A DNA stretch of 64,000 bases from Mastigamoeba balamuthi. Lineage: Eukaryota; Evosea; Mastigamoebida; Mastigamoebidae. Both the position numbers and the translations under genes were made by a program. Position 1 is the first letter of the stretch, and each line of letters begins with the position of its first letter. The stretch spans positions 628,390 through 692,389 of the forward strand of contig CACRSC010000075.1 in NCBI GenBank assembly GCA_902651635.1, in the 5' to 3' direction. Below are positions 1 to 8,826 of the stretch, piece after piece. The notes below the pieces were generated by a model, which was not told where the DNA came from, ran no database searches, and saw only the letters and a list, made by a program, of their open reading frames with translations.

Positions 1-14
1 CCCGCGCACTTCAC

Positions 15-235
15 GCCGCGATCCCCGGCTCCGCGCGCAGCCCACAAACCACAGCCCACAGCCCCGTTGCGCCTGTGAGGGCGGGCGCACTGAAGAAGAG
101 GGCGAGCAGGCCGAGGTAGGTGAGCAGCACCTCGCGGTACGCGGTGCCCGTGATGCCCACGAAGAGGCACACGACCCCCACGACGACCACCTGGGCGCTG
201 CTGTGCGTCTGCTGCTGCTGCTGCTGCTGCTGCAT
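15..235 (-). CDS. Putative membrane protein, first exon only (partial)
   Basis: The ATG at 235-233 opens a frame that begins with a run of eight glutamines (MQQQQQQQQTHSSAQ). Two hydrophobic segments follow (VVVVGVVCLFVGITG and LLTYLGLLALFFSAPALTG), both long enough for membrane helices. The frame meets TGA at 13-11, but that TGA lies inside GGC|GTGAAG, a good splice donor at 14-13. I therefore read this as exon 1 of a gene that continues beyond the left edge. Nothing in it identifies a family. If the TGA is the true stop, it would be a 74-residue membrane peptide. Confidence 0.4.
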
Positions 236-668
236 CCGGTGTAGCTGGTTCTTCTGGTGTAGCCTGTGCTGCTGCTGCTTGTGCTGTTGCTGGTGTTGAT
301 GCTGCTGCTGCTGGTTATGCGGGTTGTGTGTGCTACAGGGTCTGCTCCTGTTGCGTTGTGGCTGCTGTGCTGACGAAGCAGCCCTCTGCGCCCCCTGCCT
401 CTGATTCCCTCCCTCCAGAATCGCCTGCCCGCCGCTTGCCGCTTGGCTGCAGACGCCGGTCCCTCAGAGGCGCAGCCCTCCCACTGCCAGGGCCCGTGGG
501 GCAGTCGCTGCCTGCCCTGCGTGGCTGTGCGCGTGCTGCTCTGCTCTCCCCTGCCCTCTGGTCTCCGCACCGCGCGGCCGAGTGTGGCACACAACGCAGT
601 GGCTGCATCTGGTGCCAATGGAGAAGACGAAGCACATTGGAACAGCGGGAACTCAACTACATTGCAAC
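236..668. repeat. Gene-free low-complexity stretch with half of a long-range inverted repeat
   Basis: CTG/TGT-rich DNA with no convincing gene. About 348-452 is closely matched, in reverse complement, by about 51526-51616. The shared core includes GACGAAGCAGCCCTCTGCGC and CTGCCCGCCGCTTGCCGCTT. Reading frames through it are all proline/arginine/cysteine-rich and differ between strands, so I treat it as repeat DNA. Confidence 0.6.
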
Positions 669-3523
669 TCAGTGGTCGACGCTGCACTGAAGGGAGGCTA
701 CCGAGGGGCCCCGCACAATCCTGCACACAAGGGAGGTCTTGGCGTCGCGGACGACGCAGTCTGGGCCGAGCTCGACACAGCCCTCGTCCCACCCCTGCAT
801 CGCCGCCAGGTCGCCGAGCACTGCTGCCGTCCCCCAGTACGCGTGCTCGCGCACGTCGCCGCTGAACCCGTGGCCCAGCGTCACCGCCTGCACGCCACCC
901 ACGCGCGCCACGTGGCCGCGCTCCAGCACGACGTTGTACACCGCCTCGCACGCCACGAGCTCGGCGCGGGCCACGTCCGCGGGGAACACCCACGCGCCCG
1001 CGACGAGCACCGGGTGCCAGGGCGTCGCCAGCAGCCCGCAGCCCCCGACGCTGCACAGCTCCGCGCGGCCCCCGGCGCAGCGCATGCACACGAGGCACAC
1101 GACCCGCGCGGGGCCCTGCGGCGTCCAGACGGCGTCGCCCCTGCGCAGGTCGCGCACGGGCCTCTGCGTGCCGTCCGCGAGCTCCACAGCCGAGCCGCCC
1201 GAGAAGCAGCCGCCCGAGGCGTTGTGGTAGCACGCCATGCTGACGGTCCCGCCGGTGCGGCGCCCCGCGGGGGCCCCGGCGGCTGCCCTCTCGGGGGGGA
1301 GCGCGCGGGCCGTGGGGCGCGGGGCCGGCAGCGAGGCGAAGACGTCGTCGGCCTCGTCGCGGAGGCGCGCGAAGAGGGGCCCGCCGTAGACCTGGACGCC
1401 CGGGTCCTTGAAGTTGTTGCACTGCTGGAGCAGGTGCGCGCGCAGCAGCGAGGGCAGGTAGTGCCTGCCCCACCGCGCGTACCACTCGCCGCGCCCCAGC
1501 GCCTGGGCCACCTGCCCCTCCACGTCCTGCGCCATCGCCCGCACGCGCCTGTCGCCCGCGGCTGCGGACGCGCGCGCTGCGGCCGCGAACTCGCGGGCGA
1601 CGGCGGCGGCGCGGTCGTAGTCGCCGGCGTCGGCTGCGCGCATCGCCGCGTCGACGGCGGCGATCATCGCGTGGCGCAGGCGGTGCGCCTCGACCTCGAG
1701 CGCCACGTCGCCGCCGCAGCCGCCGTCGCGCGCGGGCTGCGACTCGCACGAGGACCGCACGGGGCCGCTGCCGTCGACGGGCTCGTACTCGAGCGTCGCG
1801 ATGGCGAAGGGCGTCGCGGCGTCGGCGGGGATCCCGCGCATGCGGACGACGAGGTCGGCGCTCTGCCCGTGGCGCAGCGACCCCAGCGCGAAGTGGACGC
1901 CCGTCGCGCCGAGCTCGTCGACGAGGCCCGCGGGGGCGGGGCGGCAGCAGGCGAGGGCGGCCGAGGCTGCGGGGTCGACCGAGGCGCCGTGGCAGGGGAC
2001 GAGGGAGAGGCGGACGCGGGTGGCGCAGGTGGCGAGGAGGTTGGCCGTGGCGTTGATGAACGCGGTGCCCACGAAGCCGGCGTCGGGGATGAACGCGTAC
2101 GTGCCGCCCGTCTCGGCGGCGATGGCCAGCAGCAGCGCGCTGTCGAGGCTGTACCCGAACCCGAACGTGTTCACGACGGGCAGCCCTCCCTTCTGGTCTC
2201 GGTACCTGCGAGTTCGCAAGACCCCCCCAAAATCAGTTGAAATCGTTCACGATCGCTGCTCTCACACACTTAGCGCGCCAGCACACGTGGAGCACAGACA
2301 CAGAGTCTCTGGTGATCATCCGAGAATGATCAGCCACCCCACGCAACAGCGCAACTGGCGTGCGAATACAAACTCAGAGCACTGAGAGCAAAGCAGAGCC
2401 GCTGTGCAAGCGCCAAGCACGCCATCAGCACAGCACAGCGACGGCACACTGAGCGCAACGCTGGAAGCGGTCGTACCTGCGGAGCATCGGGAGGTGGCCG
2501 CGCGGGGGCTCGACGTTGGGCATGCCGTCTGTGAGGAGCAGCACCGAGGCGGCCCTGCGCTGCGGCGGCCCACCGGCGCGCTGCTTCTCCTGCGCGCCGA
2601 GCACGTCGAGGCCCGTCCGCAGGCCGTCCCACAGGTTCGTCGTCCCGTCGGCGACGAGCGCGTCCAGGGCCGCGTCGACGGCCTTCCTGCCGCGCTGGTC
2701 CATCGGCGTCAGCGCGAGGCGCGTGGCGGCCATCGACGAGTACGAGACGAGCGCCAGGCGGTCGCCGGGGCCGAGCACGTGCGCGATGGTCCGCACGGCG
2801 TGGCAGACGACGTCGAGCAGCGACAGGCCGTGCCGCTCGACGACGCCCGCCGGCGACTGCACCGTCGCCTCCTCGCCCATCGACCCCGAGACGTCGACGA
2901 CGCAGCAGACGTCCAGCGGCGTCCGCTCGCGGCCCGCCGCCGGCCGCAGCGACACGAGCACGTCGCCCTCGCCCCCCGCGGCCGCCGCCTGCACGACGAC
3001 GCTCACGTCGCCCCTGCCCACGTCCGCCGGCACCTGCGCCTGCGCCGCGGGGCCCGCGCCGCTCGCTGCCTGCGGCGCCTCGCTGCCGCCCTCTGCGCCC
3101 GAATTCCGCGGTTTTTGCACGCAATTAATTGAGTTTTCGCGGAATTGAGCCCAAAAATAGCGCGGTATCTCGGAACGAATCGGGAAAATGAAAAAACGCG
3201 AGAAAAGAAGAAAACGGACCAGGCGCGGGCTTGGGGGCGGGGACGCTGAGGCCGCGGGCGGCGTAGAACTGCTCGATGGCCTCGCGGAGGGCGCGGTTGG
3301 GGACGAGGTCCGCGGGGCGCAGGGGCGAGCGGGTGACGGGGCTGGTGGCGCTGCGGGTGCCCAGCCAGCGCTCGATGGCCGCGCGCTCGTACGTGTGGCC
3401 CTCGGGGTCGATGACGGGGTCGCTCATGACCTCCCCCGTCAGCGCACACACAAACGACTCGGGCACCTGCGCCTGCGCGCCTGCCTGCTGCTGCTGCCTC
3501 TCCTGCCGCTGCTCGTCGTCCAT
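669..3523 (-). CDS. U-box / von Willebrand A / Hint-domain protein
   Basis: Start ATG 3523-3521 ([13 protein letters not shown]). Exon 1 runs to about 3219 and encodes a U-box ([20 protein letters not shown], then [10 protein letters not shown] and SPVTRSPL). This is an E2-binding fold without zinc ligands, implying E3 ubiquitin-ligase activity. Exon 2 (about 3087-2477) carries a vWA domain with a complete [23 protein letters not shown] and LLLTDGMPN. Exon 3 (2205-669) starts in frame (CGC AG|G TAC) and finishes the vWA region. It then has a helical linker and a Hint domain opening [12 protein letters not shown], with the TPWH (TxxH) motif and a closing VTLGHGF. Hint domains self-cleave at that leading Cys. 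The order U-box, vWA, Vwaint-like linker, Vint/Hint is known in amoebozoans. The exact exon 1/2 junction is uncertain. No signal peptide is seen, so a cytosolic location is likely. Confidence 0.85.
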
Positions 3524-4089
3524 GCCTTCTGGTTGCTTGTTTCGGTGTGTTGCGTCAGCGGTTCCTCGAGGCTGTTTCGTTGAAAACCGAGTCAACTACA
3601 CGTTGGATGAAAAATCAATAGAGTAGGATCGGGAAAACGCGGAACAGAATCGTTCGGATATTGGGGGGAGGGGGGACAAGGCCGGGTTCACCTGAGAATG
3701 TACATAGCTCTGCTCTGCTCTGACTGATTGCCACGCAGCTGAATTGATCAAGGTAGAAAAAAGACAAAGGATCCTTGCAGCTGAGCTCCACCCACGGAGT
3801 TACCAAGTGATAGAGGAGTGATAACTGGCATCACGTTGATGATACTACTTGTACTGGGCTGTAGCATTGGACAAAGCTCTCAGTAACACCAGTGGGGGAT
3901 ATGCACTCGATATGACCTGAAGCAACAATCATCCATTCTCTCCTCCCGCAAACCCTGATCTCATGGGTGGGTGGGTGTAGTCACAACAGGAGTTTGACCG
4001 TGTGGTGCTGTCCGATTGACCACGTAGATATTTCCGAGATATTTCCGTTTCACGAATCTTTGCCTGAGGGGCGTTCGGTTCGCACCGCA
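3524..4089. promoter_or_regulatory. Divergent intergenic region with tandem AGATATTTCCG
   Basis: Lies between the U-box gene (-) and the GH1 gene (+), and so holds both 5' regions. An 11-mer, AGATATTTCCG, occurs twice in tandem at 4026-4036 and 4037-4047, 43-64 bp before the GH1 ATG. Related AGATATT words sit at similar distances before other genes in this window (20621-20640 and about 7568). No gene is seen in the stretch. Confidence 0.4.
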
Positions 4090-5652
4090 ATGTCTCAGCA
4101 GCAGCAGCAGCAGCAAGAGCAGGATCGCGCCGACGAGGCGCTGCTGATGTCTGCGGCGAGCCCTCTGCGGCGCGCGGGCTTCGCGGTGGGCTTCGCGACG
4201 AGCGAGTACCAGAGCAGCGGCTCGGAGCGCTGCCCCCTGAGCACCTGGGCCGCCTTCGAGCGCTCCCGCCTCGGCTGGGGCCCCTTCTCGCGCCCCGCCA
4301 TCCGCAACGGCGACCGCTCGGGCGCTGCCTGCCGCTTCTGGGACGATTATGCCCGCGACTTCGCCCTCGCGCGGTCCGCGGGCGCCAACGCGTTCCGCCT
4401 GAGCCTCGAGTGGAGCGCTCTGCAGCCCGCCCAGGGCCCCCTCTGCCCCGCGGCCGTCGCCCACTACCACGCGGTCCTCGCGGAGCTCCGCGGGCGCGGG
4501 CTCGGGGCCTGCGCGACGCTGCTGCACTTCACGCTGCCCGCGTGGTTCGCGGAGCTCGGGGGCTTCGAGCGGGCCGAGAACGCGGGGCTCTTCGCGGACT
4601 TCTGCGCGCGCGCCTACGACGAGTTCGCGGGCGAGGTCGCCCTCTGGTGCACCGTCAACGAGCCCGGCGTGGCCGCGCTCTGCGGGTACGTGCTGGGGCT
4701 GCACTGGCCCGGGCGGCTCCTGCGGTGGGGCGCAGCCCGCGAGGTCGCGGAGAACATGGTCCGCGGGCACCGCGAGGCCTACGCGGCCATCAAGGCGGCG
4801 GCCGCGGCCAGGGGGCTGAGCGCGCGCGTGGGCGTCGTGCACAACGCGCTGGCGTTCGAGGCCACGCTGCCCTGCACGCCGGCGGCGGCCCTCTGCGCGG
4901 CCCTCACGCGCCTCGCGCACACGGGCGTCGTCGAGGCCCTCGGCGGCCCGCAGGGCATCCGCGAGTGCAACGACTTCTTCGGCCTCAACTTCTACTCGCG
5001 CGGTGCGACTAGCGGCAGCGAATTGGCGGATTCAATTGAATTGGGCTGACGTTTGGCGGGCTTCTCTTTTTATGCTCTGGCAGCGCTGCTCAACGGGCTG
5101 GCGCTGTTCCCGACGGCGCTGGCGGGGGAGACGATGACGGAGATGGGGTGGGCGACGTGCCCAGCGGCGTTTGAGCGGGCGCTGCGCGAGGCGTGCTCCT
5201 ACGGCGTGCCCGTCTACGTGACCGAGAACGGCGTGCCCAGCGACCCCAAGGCAACAAACAGCACAGCCACAGCACACAGCCGCAGCCACAGCTGACGAGG
5301 GAGGGGCGTTGGGGCGCAGGGGGAGAGGCAGGTGCCGTTCCTGCGGGGGTACCTGGCGGTGCTGGCGCGGTGCATGGGCGAGGGCTGCGACGTGCGGGGG
5401 TACTTCTGGTGGACGCTGCTCGACAACTTCGAGTGGGACCGCGGCTGGGGGCCCAAGTTCGGCCTCTACGCCTACGACCACACCACGGGCGCCGTCTCCA
5501 AGCGCCCCGGCGTCGACTACTTCGCCAGGGTCTTCGCCAAGGCCCCCGAGGGCCAGCAGGAGCAGCAGGCTCAGCAAGAGCAGCAGGAGCAGCCCCAGCA
5601 GGCCGCAGAGGCCCAGGCCCCCGTTCCTCCCTGCGCAATCAGACCAATGTGA
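4090..5652 (+). CDS. Glycoside hydrolase family 1 (beta-glucosidase-like)
   Basis: Retaining beta-glycosidase of family GH1, about 470 residues, the usual size. The ATG at 4090 precedes a Q-run (MSQQQQQQQEQ). Three exons keep frame: 4090-5002, 5084-5250 and 5320-5652. The acid/base motif is TVNEPGV and the nucleophile motif is VTENGVP, with glutamates in both expected places. Other GH1 landmarks are FATSEYQSSG near the N-terminus, LLHFTLPAWF, NDFFGLNFYSR and GYFWWTLLDNFEW. Intron 1 is GT-AG; intron 2 (5251-5319) appears to be GC-AG (CCCAAG|GCAACA). No signal peptide is visible, so it is probably cytosolic. The natural substrate cannot be read from sequence. The Q-rich C-terminal tail is outside the catalytic fold. 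Confidence 0.9.
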
Positions 5653-5654
5653 AA

Positions 5655-5725
5655 GCCTGCCTAGTTTAGCGGCAGAATAACTGATTGTGGCTCAGTTGAC
5701 CCTGGTTCGACTCCAGGGGCAGGCA
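5655..5725 (+). tRNA. tRNA-His (GTG)
   Basis: Full cloverleaf. The acceptor stem GCCTGCC pairs with GGCAGGC. The anticodon stem ACTGA/TCAGT holds loop TTGTGGC, anticodon GTG. The T arm is CCTGG-TTCGACT-CCAGG. The discriminator is A at 5725, followed by a T-run (GTTTTT) that would end Pol III transcription. It begins two bases after the stop codon of the upstream GH1 gene. Confidence 0.93.
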
Positions 5726-5926
5726 GTTTTTCGCCCATTTTTCGCAACCGCAACCCACACCACCACACCGACGACACCGACGGAGACCCGGGCGACACGT
5801 GGCGTGTGGATCATCGGAATCCTGGGCAGCGACAGCAGCGAATTCGTTGTAGCTTTGTTGGTGGCTGCTGTTGCCGTTAGCCCTTCGGCCCCTCCGCGTT
5901 GCTCTGTTGAATTTCCGCAGTGCAGT

Positions 5927-7280
5927 ATGGGCGCCACGACGAGCACAGAGCAGCACTGCTACTGCTGCCCCACCACCGCACACACACACTCGCTGGGCGA
6001 CAGCAGCCCCGCGGTGGCGCGGGCCCTGCTGGCGGCGCAGCGCGACCTGCAGGGCGCGGTGGAGCGGGCGGTGCGGGAGGCGCAGCGCGAGGCCGAGGAG
6101 CGCGAGCAGCGGGCCCGCGAGCGCTGGCAGCGGGAGCAGCAGCGCGCCTGGCAGCAGCACTGGCAGCTCCTCCAGCAGCAGCTCCAGGCCCTGGGCCGCG
6201 GGACCACCCAGCAGCAGCAGCAGCAGCAGCAGCAGAGGGAGGCGGTGTGCTCGGTGTGCTACGAGGCGTTTGCGAGCAGCGGGGAGCGCTGCCCCTACGT
6301 CCTCGCCTGCGGCCACTCGTTCTGCCTCGCCTGCCTCCACGGCCTCGCAGCCTCTGCGGCCCCACCTGCCGCCTNNNNNNNNNNNNNNNNNNNNNNNNNN
6401 NNNNNNNNNNNNNNNNNNNNNNNNNNNNNNNNNNNNNNNNNNNNNNNNNNNNNNNNNNNNNNNNNNNNNNNNNNNNNNNNNNNNNNNNNNNNNNNNNNNN
6501 NNNNNNNNNNNNNNNNNNNNNNNNNNNNNNNNNNNNNNNNNNNNNNNNNNNNNNNNNNNNNNNNNNNNNNNNNNNNNNNNNNNNNNNNNNNNNNNNNNNN
6601 NNNNNNNNNNNNNNNNNNNNNNNNNNNNNNNNNNNNNNNNNNNNNNNNNNNNNNNNNNNNNNNNNNNNNNNNNNNNNNNNNNNNNNNNNNNNNNNNNNNN
6701 NNNNNNNNNNNNNNNNNNNNNNNNNNNNNNNNNNNNNNNNNNNNNNCGCAGGAGACGTCCTCTGAGCCCCCGTAAGAACTACCAGCTCGCCGAGATGCTC
6801 GCCCCGACGTCGCCGCTGCTGCCGCCCGCCAAGGTCCCCGGGGACGCCGGGGCTCTGCTGCCGCCCCTGGGGGCCTCTGCGTGGGGCAAGACGGAGCAGG
6901 AGGAGGAGCAGCAGACGGAGCAGGAGGAGAACGTGGAGCAGCAGCAGCAACAGGAACAACAGGAGCAGCAGCAGCACGAGGACGAGGGCGACGCCCGGGG
7001 GACGACGCTGCTCGTGGGGAACCTGCCCGAGGCGGTGGCCGACGAGGCGGGGCTGCGGAGCGTGGTGGGCGCCGAGGACATCGCGCCGGCAGAGGCGCGG
7101 CTGGTGCGCAGCAGCGGCAGCGGCAGCGGCAGGACGGGGGACGCGGGGCTCGCTGGGCTCGTGGGGCTCGTGCGCTACCGGACGCACGAGGAGGCCTGGG
7201 CCGTCTACTGCGCCGTCCGCGGCACCCGCCTCGAGGGCTGCGACGTCTCTGTCCGCTTCGCCAGGGCCGCTGCCCTCTGA
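5927..7280 (+). CDS. RING-finger protein with C-terminal RRM-like domain, split by an assembly gap
   Basis: ATG 5927 (MGATTSTEQ). The N-terminal part has an E/R/Q-rich coiled-coil stretch, a Q-run, and then the first half of a C3HC4 RING: CSVCYEAF and ACGHSFCLACLHGL. The sequence is unknown from 6375 to 6746. After the gap, LSPRKNYQLAEML looks like the end of a RING. An acidic E/Q-rich linker follows, then an RRM-like fold with TLLVGNLPEAV and GLVRYRTHEEAWAVY, and the stop at 7278-7280. Read as one gene, this is a RING E3 ligase with an RNA-binding module, an arrangement comparable to CNOT4-type proteins, although order and spacing cannot be checked across the gap. It could also be two genes. 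The last 60 bases and the 3' flank are tandemly duplicated downstream. Confidence 0.7.
6375..6746. other. Assembly gap (372 N)
   Basis: Unknown bases inside the RING/RRM gene. The gap falls in the second half of the RING, so its zinc ligands there cannot be verified. The gap length is probably arbitrary. Confidence 0.99.
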
Positions 7281-7600
7281 GTGCGCTTTGTACGATTGAA
7301 TCGCTGTGAATACAATTGCTCTCGTTTTGTTCTCGGGAGATTTCTAGCAATCGAATACAAGTGATCCGGTAGATATTGAGCAGATAATTCAGAATTCAGA
7401 ATTGTTACTGCTGCCCTCCGCGGCACCCGCCTCGCGGGCTGTGCCGTCTCTGTCCGCTTCGCCAGGGCCCCCGACCGCCTCTGTACTGCTGGACTGATTA
7501 ACTGTGAATGCAATTGCTCTCGTTTTGTTCTGGGAGATTTATAACAATCGAATACAAGTGACACGGGAGATATTGCGCAGATTATTCAGAACTGTTACTG
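7217..7600. repeat. Tandem duplication of the RING/RRM gene's 3' end and flank
   Basis: Two head-to-tail copies of about 190 bp, 7217-7410 and 7418-7600. Copy 1 contains the last coding bases of the RRM protein plus downstream DNA. Copy 2 repeats CCGCGGCACCCGCCTCG, CTGTCCGCTTCGCCAGGGCC, CAATTGCTCTCGTTTTGTTC and TGTTACTG with scattered differences, and no longer encodes a protein end. Copy 2 finishes 35 bp before the AbrB-like ATG, so it probably supplies that gene's promoter region. Confidence 0.85.
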
Positions 7601-7634
7601 AGAACCCGCTGTGTCAGCAGCAGCGCTCGCCGCA

Positions 7635-8108
7635 ATGCCGCAGCTGCGCAAGGGCGGCAAGCACGTGTACGGGTGGTCGGCGGTGAGCCCCGCGGGCGCC
7701 GTGGTGCTGCCGCCGGGCGCCCTGCGCGAGTACGGCATCGCCCCCGGCGACCGCGTGCTGCTGCTCTCGGGCAGCCGCTCGTCCCGGGGCTTCCGCGTCT
7801 CCACGGGCCCCCTGCTCGCCGGCACCGTCTTCGAGCGCCAGCTGGCCCTCTGCCCCGAGGTCCCCGCCGGCACCGCGCCCGAGGGTGTCGCGGTGCGGGC
7901 CACGCGGACGCTCGTCTGCTGCTGGGCCGCTGTGGGCCCCGACGGGTCCGTGCGCCTCAGCCCGCAGACGCTCGCGGCCTTCGGGTGCAGGGCCGGCGGG
8001 CGGCTGCTCGCCATACGCGGCAGCAACGTGGCCTTCGTCATGGCTGCACAGGGCCCCCTGGTGCGCGTCGCTGAGGTCTACGAGGGCACCCTGAGGACGT
8101 TCGAATAA
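7635..8108 (+). CDS. AbrB/SpoVT-type swapped-hairpin protein, prokaryote-like
   Basis: An intronless 157-codon gene starting at ATG 7635 (MPQLRKGGKHVYG). Residues about 13-45 fit the SpoVT/AbrB beta-hairpin pattern: WSAVSPAGAVVLPPGALREY, then GIAPGDRVLLL. A second, weaker hairpin-like repeat appears further on: VGPDGSVRLSPQTLAAFGCR and AGGRLLAIRG. In bacteria and archaea this fold usually binds DNA as a dimer, as a transition-state regulator or antitoxin. The fold is uncommon in eukaryotes and the gene lacks introns, while nearly all neighbours have them. GC content matches the neighbours, so any transfer would be old. The stop TAA is embedded in AATAAA. The role in this organism is unknown. 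Confidence 0.7.
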   Translation: MPQLRKGGKHVYGWSAVSPAGAVVLPPGALREYGIAPGDRVLLLSGSRSSRGFRVSTGPLLAGTVFERQLALCPEVPAGTAPEGVAVRATRTLVCCWAAVGPDGSVRLSPQTLAAFGCRAGGRLLAIRGSNVAFVMAAQGPLVRVAEVYEGTLRTFE

Positions 8109-8134
8109 AGGGGTGAGAAGGAGCAACAAAAATT

Positions 8135-8204
8135 GCACTGGCCGGGACTCGAACCCGGATCGCCCGCGTGGCAGGCGAGCATTCTACCCTTAGACCACCA
8201 GTGC
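8135..8204 (-). tRNA. tRNA-Gly (GCC)
   Basis: On the minus strand the acceptor GCACTGG pairs with CCAGTGC. The anticodon arm is CTCGC-CTGCCAC-GCGGG (anticodon GCC). The T arm is CCGGG-TTCGAGT-CCCGG. The discriminator A is at 8135. The D arm matches the A-box (TGGTCTAAGGGTAGAATG). Confidence 0.95.
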
Positions 8205-8826
8205 TATCTACATTATCTTGTAAACCAGGTTATAAATAGTGCACCTTCTGAGTTCCCGGGCTTTTTGTCATGAAGAGGACTGCCGCAGTGGTGCAAGCAC
8301 ACGGACAAGATGCTGGCACATACCTCTTACACCGCATGGTCGTTGGCCAAAGCAGTTCTGTACGTTTTGAGAGCACCTCTTCCTTCGTATTTTGTACAGA
8401 CTCTCTTTCTCTCCATGTTCTGTCTCCCGTATGCCAGACAGCATAAGCCTGAAATATCACAGAACCATTGCATTCCAGCTACATGATCATTCGATTGTGA
8501 TCATCATATAACTCACTTGCTGGGCCTTTCCAGATGTAAGGCTGTTGTTACATGTGAAAGAGAAAATGTATGAAAATGATGACACCGTAACAAAAACAAA
8601 CAGTGTGCTTGTTTCAGCGTTGGTACATGCAATTGCGTGGTGGCTTCGTATCGTTGAATGTGTGTATCGTGGCTGGCGACGTAAGATGCGGGTGCTCTCC
8701 GTACGATTGGGGGTGGTTGGGTGAGTGTTCTACAAGGCGGTGTGGCCGTGTGCCACAACCCCCTGGTCTATCAAGTGGCTCTCTGTTTCTGCGCGTGCGT
8801 CCCCGCTGCTGCCGGGCACCGCGCCC
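8205..8826. other. Gene-free region between tRNA-Gly and the cyclase 3' end
   Basis: AT-richer than the flanks. It holds a TATA-like word (TTATAAATAG, about 8229), close to the tRNA 5' end on the other strand. No coding sequence, repeat or RNA gene can be supported. Confidence 0.5.

Noticed and set aside
200-320. CTG/TGT repeats as a CRISPR-like or satellite array
   Set aside because: Simple trinucleotide and microsatellite sequence (poly-Q codons on the minus strand) without spacer structure.
582-2240. Long plus-strand frame of about 550 codons opposite the U-box/vWA/Hint gene
   Set aside because: Arg/Ala/His-rich antisense shadow of a GC-rich exon; the minus strand encodes recognisable domains.
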